NCBI RefSeq assembly: GCF_000166295.1 | Contig: NC_017506.1 | Location: 4,216,001 to 4,280,000 of the forward strand | Reading direction: 5' to 3' | Length of the DNA: 64,000 bases | Source of the DNA: Marinobacter adhaerens HP15 | GTDB taxonomy: Bacteria; Pseudomonadota; Gammaproteobacteria; Pseudomonadales; Oleiphilaceae | In this document: in pieces, positions 10,155-19,957 of the stretch | Position numbering within the stretch: position 1 is the first letter of the stretch | How the letters are laid out: each line of letters starts with the position of its first letter | Position numbers and translations under genes: made by a program | The notes under the pieces: generated by a model | Databases searched by the model: none | Seen by the model: only the letters and a program-made list of their open reading frames with translations | What the model was told of the DNA's origin: nothing

Positions 10155-11682
10155 GAGACCCGCGTTGACCCCGGCCGAAGACTTTCTGGATGCCTTGCTG
10201 GACGTTCCGGCGCCATCCCCGGCACTGACCGAAGTAGGAACCGTGGCCGAAGTTGGTGATGGTATTGCAGTTGTCGCTGGCCTGGCCCGGGCCCTGGCGG
10301 ACGAGCTGCTGGTGTTCGCTTCAGGCGTGCGCGGCGTGGTGCTGGATCTGGAACCGGACCGGCTGGGCGTGATTCTGCTGGGACCGTCCGATCGGATAAC
10401 GGCTGGGGAGGATGTCTGGCGAACCCACAAGGTATTCAGTGTGCCGGTCGGCAATGGCCTGCTTGGCCGCATTCTCGATGCCACCGGGGGCCCGCGGGAC
10501 GGCAACGGGAGTGTCGCGTCGACCGCTGAGCGGCCGGTGGAGGCCAGCGCACCGGGTATACTCAGCCGGGCGCCGGTCAACCGGCCCCTGGCCACGGGCA
10601 TCAAGGTCATCGATGGCGCGGTCCCTATCGGATTGGGGCAGCGGGAGCTCATCATTGGGGACCGCCAGACAGGGAAAACGTCCATTGCGATCGATACGAT
10701 TCTTAACCAGGCCCGCTCGGATGTCGTGAGTATTTATTGCGCCATCGGCCAGCGCGGAGACGCGGTTGCCCGTGTTATCGAAACCCTGCGCAAAAGTGGC
10801 CAGCTCGCAAACACCGTCGTGGTTGCAGCCGGTGATGAGGATGCCCCAGGGTTAGCCTACGTTGCGCCCTATGCCGCGATGACTATGGCCGAATACTTTG
10901 CGGACCAGGGGCGTGACGTGCTGGTGGTTTTCGACGACCTGACTCACCACGCCCGCTCCTATCGCGAGCTCTCCCTGTTGCTGCGACGCCCGCCGGGGAG
11001 GGAGGCTTTTCCCGGGGATATATTCTACGTACATGCCCGGCTGCTCGAGCGGGCCGGACAGTTCACACCAGAAGCCGGGGGTGGTTCCATTACCGCCTTG
11101 CCCGTTGTCGAAACCCAGGCGGAGAATCTCTCCGCCTACATTCCGACGAATCTCATTTCGATTACCGACGGACAGATCTACCTGTCCCCCAGGCTGGTGC
11201 GAAAAAACCAGTTCCCTGCGGTGGATATCGGGCTTTCCGTGTCGAGGGTCGGAGGCAAGGCCCAGCATCGGGCGTTCCGGGAGGTGGCAGGAAATCTACG
11301 TGTCACCCTGTCCCAGTTCGAGGAGCTGGAGGATTTTGCCCGATTCGGAACCCGGCTGGACGACAACACCAGGGCCCGTCTGACCCGCGGGGCAGCGGTC
11401 CGGACCGCATTGCGGCAGCCCGAGCGGGATCCCATGCCGGCTGTCGAGCAGCTTCTGGTATTGATGGCTGCCCTGGAAGGGCTGCTCGATGGTCTTTCAG
11501 AGAACGAAGTTGCCGAGACCATGATCAGGATGCGCAACAGTGTGGGTGACTCCCTGAAAGATGTAGACGAGAGTATTCGACAGAATCGTTCGCTGGAGGA
11601 AGCGGAAAAGCAAAGCCTGTTGCGGGTGGCCAGGGCAGCCCTGGCAGTTTCCGGAGAGGATCGTCATGGCCCAGACGCTTGA
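10147..11682 (+). CDS. atpA: N-type ATPase F1 subunit alpha
   Basis: Non-catalytic nucleotide-binding subunit, 511 residues. The Walker A is [13 protein letters not shown] near residues 171-183, and [13 protein letters not shown] is the alpha-subunit signature region. I take ATG 10147 ([13 protein letters not shown]) over 10123, since it overlaps atpF less and the extra residues are unlike the family. No clear ribosome site is seen, so translation is probably coupled to atpF. The end overlaps the atpG start by 17 bases. Confidence 0.94.
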   Translation: MAERPALTPAEDFLDALLDVPAPSPALTEVGTVAEVGDGIAVVAGLARALADELLVFASGVRGVVLDLEPDRLGVILLGPSDRITAGEDVWRTHKVFSVPVGNGLLGRILDATGGPRDGNGSVASTAERPVEASAPGILSRAPVNRPLATGIKVIDGAVPIGLGQRELIIGDRQTGKTSIAIDTILNQARSDVVSIYCAIGQRGDAVARVIETLRKSGQLANTVVVAAGDEDAPGLAYVAPYAAMTMAEYFADQGRDVLVVFDDLTHHARSYRELSLLLRRPPGREAFPGDIFYVHARLLERAGQFTPEAGGGSITALPVVETQAENLSAYIPTNLISITDGQIYLSPRLVRKNQFPAVDIGLSVSRVGGKAQHRAFREVAGNLRVTLSQFEELEDFARFGTRLDDNTRARLTRGAAVRTALRQPERDPMPAVEQLLVLMAALEGLLDGLSENEVAETMIRMRNSVGDSLKDVDESIRQNRSLEEAEKQSLLRVARAALAVSGEDRHGPDA

Positions 11683-12568
11683 AACCCTGTCCAGGCGGAC
11701 GGACACCCTTGGCAGCATTCGCAGCATTGTTCATACCATGAAAACCATGTCTGCGATCAATGCAGTGCCCTATGAGCATGCCGCCCGATCCATTGAGTCC
11801 TATCACCAGACTGTGCTGGACGGTCTGCGGGCATTTGTCGCGAAAACCGGGCCTGTGTCGGTGCCGGACGTGGCGCAGGCCGAACGGCTGTTGGTGGTGT
11901 TCGGTTCCGATCACGGTTTGTGCGGCAACTACAACGAAATACTCGCAGAAAGCGCAAGGTCGGAGTCATTGAAGGCCGGTAGCCCCGCCCGTGTTCTTTG
12001 CGTGGGTGCGCGTATGGGCGATGCGCTCGGCGATCAGGGCATCCGCCCTGAGTTTACCTTCCTGCCGCCGGCATCGGCCGATGGCATCGGACGCCTGGCC
12101 AGCGACATAGTGACGCGACTGGACGAAATCGGGGGTGGCGATGTGCATAACAGGATCGCTGTGACCCTGGTGTTCACCCGACGAGCCGACAAAGGACAAC
12201 GTGAACCGGAAATAAGCCAGTTGCTGCCGCTGGAGCCCACGTTGTTGTCAGATTCCGGGGCGTCTGGCTGGCACTCCCGCTCCCTTGCCGATTACACGAT
12301 GCCGCCAGCCCCATTGTTCGCGGCGCTGCTGCGTAACCACATATTTGCCAGCGTTTTCCGCGCGTCGGCCGAAGCGATGGTTACGGAGAACGCGGCCCGC
12401 CTGGCCCTGATGCAACAGGCGGAGCAGGCAGTTGATGACCGGCTTGAGGAGGTGGGCGGTCAGTTCCGATTGGTACGGCAGGACGAAATAACCAACGAAC
12501 TGATGGACATTATTGTTGGCTTTGAGGCCCTCAAGAAGCCATCCGTTGTGCATTCCAGCAGTTCGTAG
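11666..12568 (+). CDS. atpG: N-type ATPase F1 subunit gamma
   Basis: Central rotor shaft, 300 residues. The N-terminal helix [20 protein letters not shown] and the following [10 protein letters not shown] are typical of gamma, as is the C-terminal helix ([20 protein letters not shown]). [15 protein letters not shown] block matches the conserved GLCGxxN of the family. It is the last gene of the ATPase operon. No T-rich terminator is visible before the next gene. Confidence 0.93.
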   Translation: MAQTLETLSRRTDTLGSIRSIVHTMKTMSAINAVPYEHAARSIESYHQTVLDGLRAFVAKTGPVSVPDVAQAERLLVVFGSDHGLCGNYNEILAESARSESLKAGSPARVLCVGARMGDALGDQGIRPEFTFLPPASADGIGRLASDIVTRLDEIGGGDVHNRIAVTLVFTRRADKGQREPEISQLLPLEPTLLSDSGASGWHSRSLADYTMPPAPLFAALLRNHIFASVFRASAEAMVTENAARLALMQQAEQAVDDRLEEVGGQFRLVRQDEITNELMDIIVGFEALKKPSVVHSSSS

Positions 12569-12599
12569 AATGCTCTCGGCTCCCATTTTTGATAACCTT

Positions 12600-12612
12600 T
12601 AGGTATTACCTA
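12600..12612. promoter_or_regulatory. Inverted repeat before the first RND efflux operon (possible operator)
   Basis: TAGGTA-T-TACCTA is a perfect 6-bp inverted repeat, 24 bases before the start of the adaptor gene. The surroundings are AT-rich compared with the neighbouring genes, and AACCT recurs on either side. Size and place fit a dimeric repressor or MerR-type site, but no regulator gene lies next to it. Confidence 0.4.
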
Positions 12613-12635
12613 ATAACCTGAATTGGAGGTGCGCA

Positions 12636-13703
12636 ATGGGTCGGCTGGTCGCTGCAGGCGTGATGGTCTCCCTGGCGTTGCTGTCCGCGATGGCTCAGGC
12701 CCAAAGCAGTGAACGGGCGTTGATGTCAGAAGCGGTCGAACGCAGCATGTTGCAGGAGACCGTGCATCTTGACGGCGTCATCGAAGCGGTACAGCAAAGT
12801 ACGGTGTCCGCCCAGACCAGCGGTATTGTCCGGAGTCTCCCCTTCGATGTTGATGATTCCGTGGCTGCCGGCGACCTGATTGTCCAGCTGGAAGACAGTG
12901 AACAGCGGTCCCGTCTGCGCCAGGCCGAGGCCGGGCTTGAGGAGGCCGAGGCGGCATTGGCGGATGCTGGGCAGCGCTTTGAGCGTATTGAAGCGGTACA
13001 CGAGCGTGGCCTTGTGTCCCGGCAGGAATTCGACCAGGCCCGCAACAACCTCGCTGCTGCCAGGGCCCGGGTCGAGCGCGCCCGGGCTTCGGTTTCCGAG
13101 GCGCAGGAGCAACTCTCCTATACCCGTGTGCTGGCACCCTACGGTGGCATTCTTACCGAACGACATGTCGAAGTCGGAGAAGCGGTCAACCCCGGCCAGC
13201 CGCTGCTCAGCGGCTTGTCCCTGGAGCAGCTCCGGGTTGTGGTGGATCTACCCCAGAAGTATGCCGAACTGGCCCGCATGGAGCGTCAGGCCCAGGTCAC
13301 CCTGGCTGATGGCCGGGTGATGGAAACCGGTGAGATGACCTTCTACCCCTATGCCGATCCGCAAACTCACACCTTCCGTCTGCGGATGCGGCTGAGTGAG
13401 CCCAATGGCTCGCTGTTTCCCGGCATGCTGGTGAAGGTCAGTGTGCCGGTTGCCAGCCGCGAGACCCTGTGGGTCCCGTTCAGCAGCCTGATTCAACGCA
13501 GCGAGCTCCGGGCGGTATTTGTGCTCGATGATCAGGATCAGCCCAGGCTGAGGCAGGTTCGCACCGGGGTGCGGGACAATGGCCGGCTGGAGATTCTTGC
13601 GGGCCTGAGCGAGGGCGAGCGGGTAGTCACAAACCCGTCTGTCCTGGTGGGCAGCGAGCGCCTGAATCCGCTTGAAAGAACGGGCGAGGAGTCGAGCCCG
13701 TGA
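12636..13703 (+). CDS. RND efflux periplasmic adaptor subunit (first system)
   Basis: Membrane-fusion protein linking an RND pump to an outer-membrane channel, 355 residues. Residues 1-23 are a signal peptide ending in AMAQAQ. A lipoyl half-motif follows (SAQTSGIVRSLPFDVDDSVAAGDLIVQLEDSE), then a coiled-coil hairpin (about 85-150), the second lipoyl half and a beta-barrel domain. The start has GGAGGTG before it. Its end overlaps the pump gene by 4 bases. Substrates are unknown; no outer-membrane channel gene is nearby, so TolC or a similar partner must come from elsewhere. Confidence 0.9.
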   Translation: MGRLVAAGVMVSLALLSAMAQAQSSERALMSEAVERSMLQETVHLDGVIEAVQQSTVSAQTSGIVRSLPFDVDDSVAAGDLIVQLEDSEQRSRLRQAEAGLEEAEAALADAGQRFERIEAVHERGLVSRQEFDQARNNLAAARARVERARASVSEAQEQLSYTRVLAPYGGILTERHVEVGEAVNPGQPLLSGLSLEQLRVVVDLPQKYAELARMERQAQVTLADGRVMETGEMTFYPYADPQTHTFRLRMRLSEPNGSLFPGMLVKVSVPVASRETLWVPFSSLIQRSELRAVFVLDDQDQPRLRQVRTGVRDNGRLEILAGLSEGERVVTNPSVLVGSERLNPLERTGEESSP

Positions 13704-16700
13704 GCCGTGATTTGCCGCCCGTTGGCCCCTCCGGCGCCATTGCCCGAGTCTTCCAGGACAACCACCTGACACCGTTGCTGGCCATTCTGGCGATCATTCT
13801 TGGCGTGCTGGCTGTGGTGGTCACACCCAAAGAGGAAGAACCCCAGATTGACGTCACCATGGCCGATATCATGGTGGCGTTTCCGGGCGCCAGCACCCGG
13901 GAGGTGGAAAGCGCGATCGCCACGCCGGCAGAACAGGTGATGAGCGAGATCAAGGGCGTCGAGCATGTCTATTCCGTGTCCCGCCAGGGCCAGGCGGTGA
14001 TCACGGTGCAGTTCGAGGTGGGCATCCCGCGGCAGGAAGCCCTGGTCAGGCTCTACAATCAGGTGTATTCCAACCAGGACTGGTTGCCGCCCAACCTGGG
14101 CGCTGCCCAGCCGGTGGTCAAGCCCAAGGGCATTGATGATGTCCCGGTGATGACACTCACTCTCTACGATCCGGTCAACGGGCATACGGGGGAGGAACTG
14201 ACTCGCCTGGCGCACATGCTGGAAGTCGCCCTGAAACGGGTCCCCGGCACCCGGGATGTCTATACCACCGGCGGGATCCCGGATCGGGTCGATATCCGGT
14301 TCGATCCGGCGTTGCTGGCGGGGTTCAACCTCACCATCGATAACATCCGGAACGCCCTGATGGCGGCCAACACCAGCAGCCAGGAGGCACGGATTGCCCG
14401 GGACAACCTGTCGATACCGGTCCAGGCCGGAACGCTGCTGGAAACCGTGGAGGATGTCCGGCGCCTTGTTGTGGGCATGCACAATGGCTCCGCGGTGTAC
14501 CTGGAGGACGTGGCGCAGGTCCGCCGGGGAGGCACCGTGGCGGACCAGAGTGTAATGACCGGATTCGGGCCGGCCCGGGAAGCCGGCGTGGCTGGCCAGC
14601 CCGGCGAGGTTTATCCGGCAGTTACCCTGGCCATCGCCAAGAAGCCGGGCGAGAACGCCATCAATATCACCACGGCCATTGAAGAGCGTCTGGACCAGCT
14701 GCGCAACCGGGCCCTGCCGGAATCGGTGGAAGTGCTGGTCACCCGGGACTATGGCGTAACCGCCTCCCAGAAAGCCCGCAAACTGATTACCGATCTGATC
14801 TCCGCCACTTTGTGCGTTGTGCTGCTGGTGCTGGCGGCCATGGGCTGGCGCCAGGCCGTGATTGTCGGCATCGCGGTTCTGATTACTCTGCTGCTGACCC
14901 TGGTGTTCTCCTGGGCATGGGGATTTACCTTGAACCGGGTGTCCCTGTTCGCGCTGATATTCTCCATCGGCATCCTGGTGGACGACGGCATCGTCATCAC
15001 CGAGAACATCAATCGCCGGATCCAGAACTCCCGTCGTGCGGTCAAGGACATCATCCCGGTGGCCGTGGATGAAGTGGGCACGCCTACCATCATGGCCAGT
15101 CTCACCATCATGGCGGCGCTGATTCCGATGGCGTTTGTCAGTGGCCTGATGGGCCCCTACATGAGCCCGATTCCGATCAATGCCTCCGCGGGTATGGTGC
15201 TGTCCCAGATTGTCGCCTTCGTGGTGGCCCCCTGGCTGGCCTTCAGGCTTCTTAAACACAAGAAGGGGGAACAGGCTGCCGAAGCCGAGGAGGCGTCCAG
15301 CTCTGCGGATGGCGTCAGCCCGTTATCCCTGCGAATTTTCCGGACCATGCTCGGGCCATTTCTGGGTGATCATCCCTGGCGCCGCCGTTTGCTGGCACTG
15401 GGGGTGGTGGGTCTTACCCTCGTGGCTTCGTCATTGCCGGTGTTTCAGGCGGTGATCCTGAAGATGCTGCCCTTCGACAACAAGTCGGAACTTCAGGTTG
15501 TGGTCGACATGCCCGAGCGCACGCCCATGGAACAGACCCAGCGGGTGTTGCTGGATATGGGCAGCTACCTGGAAACGGTGGACGAAGTGGCCAACTGGCA
15601 AACCTACGCCGGCACCGCCTCACCCATCAATTTCAATGGCCTGGTGCGGCAGTATTACCTGCGTGGCGATCCCTACCACGGGGATATACAGATCAATCTC
15701 ATGGATGAAGAGAGTCGGGACCGGTCGTCCCATACGATTGCACAATCCCTCCGGGACCCACTGACCGAAATCGGTGACCGGTACGGAGCCAGTGTGAAAA
15801 TCGTCGAAGTGCCACCCGGGCCGCCGGTACTCTCACCCGTGGTGGCCGAGATCTATGCGGTGGATGAAACCCGCCGGGCAGAGCTGGCCCGGCAAGTGGC
15901 CGAAGGCATGACCAGCGTCGATGGCCTGGTGGATATCGACACCACCCTGGAGGCACCCACACGGCAGTGGGAAGTGGTGGTGGATCGGGACCGTGCGGCA
16001 CGCCTTGGTGTTTCCCAGGCCCAGGTGGTCGGTGCCCTGCAGACCGCCCTGGGGGGAACCGGGGTCAGCTTCCTGCATGATGATCATGCCAAATACCCTG
16101 TTCCGATACGGGTGATTCTGGGTGAAGGCGACAAGGCCCAGCCATCGGTGCTGTTATCGCTGAAGGTGCGGAGCCGCAGCGGCGCACTGGTTCCTCTGGC
16201 AAGCATTGCGGACGTACGCGAAGCCGACTGGATGGGGGCGATCTACCACAAGGATCTGCTACCGGTAACCTACGTGACAGCAGACATGGCGGGGGAGATC
16301 GATTCGCCGCTGTACGGCATGTTTGCCATGGTCGAGCGCCTGAACCAGCAAGCGGGGGCCCCGGAGCAGTATTTCATCGACCAGCCCCCATTGCCGGAAA
16401 AGGGCACGCTCAAATGGGACGGCGAATGGCAGATTACCTACGAAACCTTCCGGGACATGGGCGCGGCTTACAGCGTGGGTGTGTTCATGATCTTCGTTCT
16501 GCTGGTGGCGCAGTTCCGTTCCTATATTCTGCCGCTGGTGATCATGGCGCCCATCCCGCTGACCCTGATCGGCATCATGCCCGGCCATGCGCTGCTGGGG
16601 CGCGAGTTCACGGCCACCAGCATGATTGGCATGATTGCCCTGGCCGGGATCATCGTGCGCAACTCGATCCTGCTGGTGGTGTTTATCCGGCAGCTGATTG

Positions 16701-16930
16701 AGGAGGGCGTCGAGCTTGATGAAGCGGTGGTCCTGGCGGGCGCGGTGCGCATCAAACCCATCGCGTTGACGGCGATCTCGGCGATGGTGGGTGCTTACTT
16801 TATTCTGAACGATCCGATTTTTAACGGCCTGGCGATATCGCTGGTATTTGGCCTGGCCATGTCCACCTTGTTGACCGTTCTGGTGGTGCCATTGCTTTAT
16901 TACACACTGGCGCGTTGCAAGTGGGTGTGA
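13700..16930 (+). CDS. RND efflux transporter permease (first system)
   Basis: Inner-membrane proton-driven pump of the AcrB/MexB superfamily, 1076 residues with 12 membrane helices and two large periplasmic loops. The paired aspartates of the proton relay are Asp428-Asp429 in ILVDDGIVITENI. The start is GTG 13700, overlapping the adaptor stop. The N-terminus (FQDNHLTPLLAILAIILG) and the EEEPQIDVTMADIMVAFPGAS stretch resemble the large group of RND pumps close to metal or unknown-substrate exporters rather than the multidrug MexB group. The substrate cannot be named. It converges on the next gene with only 10 bases between stops. Confidence 0.92.
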   Translation: MSRDLPPVGPSGAIARVFQDNHLTPLLAILAIILGVLAVVVTPKEEEPQIDVTMADIMVAFPGASTREVESAIATPAEQVMSEIKGVEHVYSVSRQGQAVITVQFEVGIPRQEALVRLYNQVYSNQDWLPPNLGAAQPVVKPKGIDDVPVMTLTLYDPVNGHTGEELTRLAHMLEVALKRVPGTRDVYTTGGIPDRVDIRFDPALLAGFNLTIDNIRNALMAANTSSQEARIARDNLSIPVQAGTLLETVEDVRRLVVGMHNGSAVYLEDVAQVRRGGTVADQSVMTGFGPAREAGVAGQPGEVYPAVTLAIAKKPGENAINITTAIEERLDQLRNRALPESVEVLVTRDYGVTASQKARKLITDLISATLCVVLLVLAAMGWRQAVIVGIAVLITLLLTLVFSWAWGFTLNRVSLFALIFSIGILVDDGIVITENINRRIQNSRRAVKDIIPVAVDEVGTPTIMASLTIMAALIPMAFVSGLMGPYMSPIPINASAGMVLSQIVAFVVAPWLAFRLLKHKKGEQAAEAEEASSSADGVSPLSLRIFRTMLGPFLGDHPWRRRLLALGVVGLTLVASSLPVFQAVILKMLPFDNKSELQVVVDMPERTPMEQTQRVLLDMGSYLETVDEVANWQTYAGTASPINFNGLVRQYYLRGDPYHGDIQINLMDEESRDRSSHTIAQSLRDPLTEIGDRYGASVKIVEVPPGPPVLSPVVAEIYAVDETRRAELARQVAEGMTSVDGLVDIDTTLEAPTRQWEVVVDRDRAARLGVSQAQVVGALQTALGGTGVSFLHDDHAKYPVPIRVILGEGDKAQPSVLLSLKVRSRSGALVPLASIADVREADWMGAIYHKDLLPVTYVTADMAGEIDSPLYGMFAMVERLNQQAGAPEQYFIDQPPLPEKGTLKWDGEWQITYETFRDMGAAYSVGVFMIFVLLVAQFRSYILPLVIMAPIPLTLIGIMPGHALLGREFTATSMIGMIALAGIIVRNSILLVVFIRQLIEEGVELDEAVVLAGAVRIKPIALTAISAMVGAYFILNDPIFNGLAISLVFGLAMSTLLTVLVVPLLYYTLARCKWV

Positions 16931-16940
16931 GCTAAATTGA

Positions 16941-17996
16941 TTACGCCTGGCAGGGAACCAGGGCGCTGTCGGAGCTGATGATCCGGTTACGTCCGGAATC
17001 CTTGGCGTGATAGAGGTATTGGTCGGCCCGGCCGATCAGGCTGCGCAGATCGCCACCGTCCGGACCAAACTGGGCAATGCCGCCGCTGATAGTCAGGCCA
17101 ATGGATTGATCCTGATAGGGCACGGGGTGAGATTCAATCGCACCCCGGATCTTGTCTGCCACCCGATGAGCCTGGTCTGCGGTGGTGTTGGTGAGCAGAA
17201 TGGCGAACTCCTCGCCACCCAGCCGGGTGGCCAGATCGGTTGCTCTGAGCGAAGCGCGCAGGGTGCTGGCGACATGCCTGAGCGCCAGGTCTCCGGCCTC
17301 GTGACCATGCTGATCATTGACCTGTTTGAAATGGTCCAGATCCAGTACCAGCACGGATAGTGGGGTTCCGTTACGGAGGCTGCGTTTGCGCTCCTGTTCA
17401 AACACATCGCTGAGGCGCGCCCGGTTGGCGAGGCCGGTGAGTGCGTCAGTTTGAGCCATTTTAAGCAGGCGTGATTCGGATTGCTCCCGAGTGATCTCGT
17501 AAATGTGAGAGAACGCGAGGATGGTCAGTGACATCAGCCCCATATTGGCAATAGGAAGGGGCTGTATCATGTCCGGAGCATCCTGGTATTTGAAAAAGAA
17601 GATCACGGCTGCCGTGCCCATGAACACGGCAGATACCAGCAGGCCCAGGCGCCGGCCCATCAGAAGGTGGGAAAGGATGGGAATCAACAGGACCCAGGCG
17701 AAGACCGTGGTGGTTGCCCGGGGTGATGTGAGTGCGAACATCATGGTGATGCAGAACGGCAGGATAAAGGCGAGAATCCAGCGTTCCAGGTGTCTCGTGT
17801 TGCCAATGGCCCAGAGGATGAAAACCGAGTAGCAGGCCATGCCAAGCTCGGCAAAGGCCAGGGGGTAATTCTCTCTCTGGACGTTGAGGGTAAAAAACAG
17901 CAGGCCGCTGATGGCGGTAAAGATCAGCAGCGTCTTCAGTACCGCTTTGCGGTAAGGACGGGCAAGGTGCTTCTGTGATTCCCTGTAGCTTTCCAT
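16941..17996 (-). CDS. Membrane-anchored diguanylate cyclase (GGDEF)
   Basis: Makes cyclic di-GMP from two GTP. The N-terminal half (about residues 15-165 of 351) holds five to six membrane helices; the C-terminal half is a GGDEF domain with the active motif GGEEF. The inhibitory I-site RxxD (RATD) lies five residues before it, so product inhibition is likely. A KMAQTDALTGLANRARL linker is typical of the domain start. I use ATG 17996 (MESYRESQKHL); a longer frame to 18059 adds 21 residues that look non-coding. Neither start has a clear ribosome site. The sensed signal is unknown. Confidence 0.88.
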   Translation of the reverse strand: MESYRESQKHLARPYRKAVLKTLLIFTAISGLLFFTLNVQRENYPLAFAELGMACYSVFILWAIGNTRHLERWILAFILPFCITMMFALTSPRATTTVFAWVLLIPILSHLLMGRRLGLLVSAVFMGTAAVIFFFKYQDAPDMIQPLPIANMGLMSLTILAFSHIYEITREQSESRLLKMAQTDALTGLANRARLSDVFEQERKRSLRNGTPLSVLVLDLDHFKQVNDQHGHEAGDLALRHVASTLRASLRATDLATRLGGEEFAILLTNTTADQAHRVADKIRGAIESHPVPYQDQSIGLTISGGIAQFGPDGGDLRSLIGRADQYLYHAKDSGRNRIISSDSALVPCQA

Positions 17997-18070
17997 GGGT
18001 CTGGTCTGAATGTCCGGCGCTCTGGGGCGATATGTACAAAGACAGTGCACATGCCGCAAGATCCGGGTAT

Positions 18071-18118
18071 TAGATCAGAATCTATGCAAAGTAACCGTCG
18101 ATCTTAGACTAAAGTCTA
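18071..18118. repeat. Two short palindromes between the cyclase and channel genes
   Basis: TAGAT-CAGA-ATCTA (18071-18084) and TAGACT-AA-AGTCTA (18105-18118) lie in the gap; the second runs over the stop codon of the channel gene. Both are short and neither is followed by a T run on either strand, so I do not call them terminators. They may be regulator sites for the cyclase or chance. Confidence 0.25.
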
Positions 18119-18565
18119 GCGGGTGGGCCAGTAACGCTGCATTTCCACGAACAGGAAGGAGGCGCTCCAGGTGATCAGAACCAGCCCGGAAAGCGCTTCT
18201 ATGCCGGTGAGGAAACGCAGGATGCCGAAGGGTTCGACATCCCCGTAGCCGACGGTGGTAAATGTGGTGAAGGAGAAGTAGACGCAGTCCAGGATGCTGC
18301 CGCTGAAATTGCCGCCAAGTTCGCCCCAGCCCTCGGCGTGGTGCATAAGATAAAAAGCACCGGCAAAGATCCAGACTTGCAGGGTGTGTGCGGCGAGAAC
18401 GCCGAATACGGCGGCAATCAACCGGAACCGATGGCTCTGCCGCATTTTCGACAGGAGTCCACTCAAATTAATCAGTACTTCGTGGTGGATCAGGACCACG
18501 ACGGCAACGATCAACCCGTTGATCAGCGTTGCGTTCAGGAGATTGACATGATGTTCTACTGCCAA
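18116..18565 (-). CDS. Small two-pore-helix potassium channel (Ion_trans_2 type)
   Basis: An inner-membrane protein of 149 residues with hydrophobic segments near residues 12-35 and 50-75, then the pore loop with the K+ selectivity filter (FTTFTTVGYGDVEPFG), then a last helix. There is no RCK or other cytoplasmic gating domain. The start is TTG 18565, eight bases after GGAGAG; no ATG fits. The role in K+ flux is by family, and gating is unknown. Confidence 0.85.
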   Translation of the reverse strand: MAVEHHVNLLNATLINGLIVAVVVLIHHEVLINLSGLLSKMRQSHRFRLIAAVFGVLAAHTLQVWIFAGAFYLMHHAEGWGELGGNFSGSILDCVYFSFTTFTTVGYGDVEPFGILRFLTGIEALSGLVLITWSASFLFVEMQRYWPTR

Positions 18566-18678
18566 GACAGATACTCTCCGTTGCCATGAATGGAGGATAC
18601 ACCGCGTAAAATTGACGCAGGACCCAGGCTTGTCCGATCCGAAAACGAGCCTTGATTGTATAGTAGTCTGAACCTAAC

Positions 18679-18697
18679 AGCCCGACGGGCTTTTTTT
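18679..18697 (+). terminator. Terminator- or attenuator-like hairpin before the second RND operon
   Basis: AGCCC-GAC-GGGCT is a 5-bp stem with a 3-base loop, followed directly by a run of seven T in total. It lies 22 bases before the adaptor start on the same strand, and no forward gene ends before it. It may stop read-through in the leader of the operon (attenuation) or be a chance structure. Confidence 0.4.
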
Positions 18698-18718
18698 ACC
18701 TTAGCTGGCCAGCAAGTA

Positions 18719-19957
18719 ATGTCCAAACGACTCATTCCCGTATTGATTCTCGCCGTCGGTATCGCCGGTTTCATGATTCTCAAGATGACACGCCCGGAGC
18801 CTGCAGAGGTCAGTGCCACCGAGCGGAGTTGGCGTGTTCAGGTTCAGCAGATTGAGCCGGGGACCCACACGCCGGTTTTGCCCCTTTACGGAGAGGTTCT
18901 TGCGCCTGAGCAACTGACGGTAACCGCCACCCTGGCGGGCCGTATCGGTGCCAGACCGGTAACGGAGGGGCAGCGTGTCAGTGAGGGAGAGCTTCTGGTG
19001 GCTCTGGATGAGGCCGATATCCAACCCGCCCTGGCTCAGGCCGAGGCTCAGGTAAACGATCTGAAAGCCCAGATCCGATCGGAGCAGGTGCGCTATCGGA
19101 ATGACCAGGCAGCGCTGGCCAGCGAGCAGGCGATTCTCGAGAACGCCCGCCGACAGCTGGAGCGAACCCGATCGCTGGTTAGCCGGAACCTGGCCTCCCG
19201 CGAAGCGCTGGAGGCGGCTACCGATGCTGCCGCACGAGCCGAGCTGACGGTGAATACCCGGCAGCGCGCGATTGAAGAGCACCCGGCTCGGCTGCAGAGC
19301 CTCGAAGCAAAATTGGCCCAGGCCGAGGCAAACCTGCTCAGCACGCGGCGGGATGCCGAACGAGCCCGTATGGTTGCGCCTTTCGACGGCATGGTGACCG
19401 ATATCCGGGTTGCCGAGGGAGATCAGGTAAGCCGAAACGAACCGCTGCTGTCGCTCTATCCCGTGGATGGTCTTGAACTCAGGGCCCGGGTCCCGGAGAT
19501 GTTCCGTGGCGAGCTCCTGGATGCGCTGGCCCGCGGGGAAACCCTGACGGCCACCAGCGAGGGGGATCAGCACCAGTTCCGGCTCACCCGCTTCGCCGGC
19601 ACCAGCGATGCCTCCGGTACTGAAGCCATTCTTGAACTTGAGGGCGAGGCCGGTGGAATACGGCCGGGGGGCCTGTTGCCCGTGACCCTGGAGCGGGCCG
19701 CCCGCAGCAATACCGTGTCGATTCCGTTCAGCGCCCTCTACGGTGCCGACAGCGTCTACCTGATGTCCTCAGATGGCCGGATGGAGCGCGCCCGGATCGA
19801 GCGCATTGGCGAAGCCCGGGGTAGCAATGGCGAGCGTCGCCTTCTGGTGTCTGGCGAAGCCCTGGTGTCTGGCGCGCAACTGATCACCACACACCTGCCC
19901 AATGCGGTGACCGGCCTCAAGGTGGATGTCGCGGATTCCGGAGCTTCGGCACAATGA
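18719..19957 (+). CDS. RND efflux periplasmic adaptor subunit (second system)
   Basis: Membrane-fusion protein of 412 residues. Residues 4-22 are a membrane anchor (LIPVLILAVGIAGFMIL). Lipoyl halves flank a long Ala/Glu/Arg-rich coiled coil (about 100-215), and then come barrel and membrane-proximal domains. ATG 18719 gives MSKRLIPV; an open frame from 18656 crosses the T run and is not used. The ribosome site is weak. The end overlaps the pump gene by 32 bases. The substrate is unknown. Confidence 0.9.
   Translation: MSKRLIPVLILAVGIAGFMILKMTRPEPAEVSATERSWRVQVQQIEPGTHTPVLPLYGEVLAPEQLTVTATLAGRIGARPVTEGQRVSEGELLVALDEADIQPALAQAEAQVNDLKAQIRSEQVRYRNDQAALASEQAILENARRQLERTRSLVSRNLASREALEAATDAAARAELTVNTRQRAIEEHPARLQSLEAKLAQAEANLLSTRRDAERARMVAPFDGMVTDIRVAEGDQVSRNEPLLSLYPVDGLELRARVPEMFRGELLDALARGETLTATSEGDQHQFRLTRFAGTSDASGTEAILELEGEAGGIRPGGLLPVTLERAARSNTVSIPFSALYGADSVYLMSSDGRMERARIERIGEARGSNGERRLLVSGEALVSGAQLITTHLPNAVTGLKVDVADSGASAQ

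Noticed and set aside
9045..10685. Long reverse-strand open frames such as 9045-10685, 3590-5107 and 13538-15259.
   Set aside because: Each lies opposite a clear gene, has no domain-like sequence and no ribosome site. High G+C gives long antisense frames by chance.
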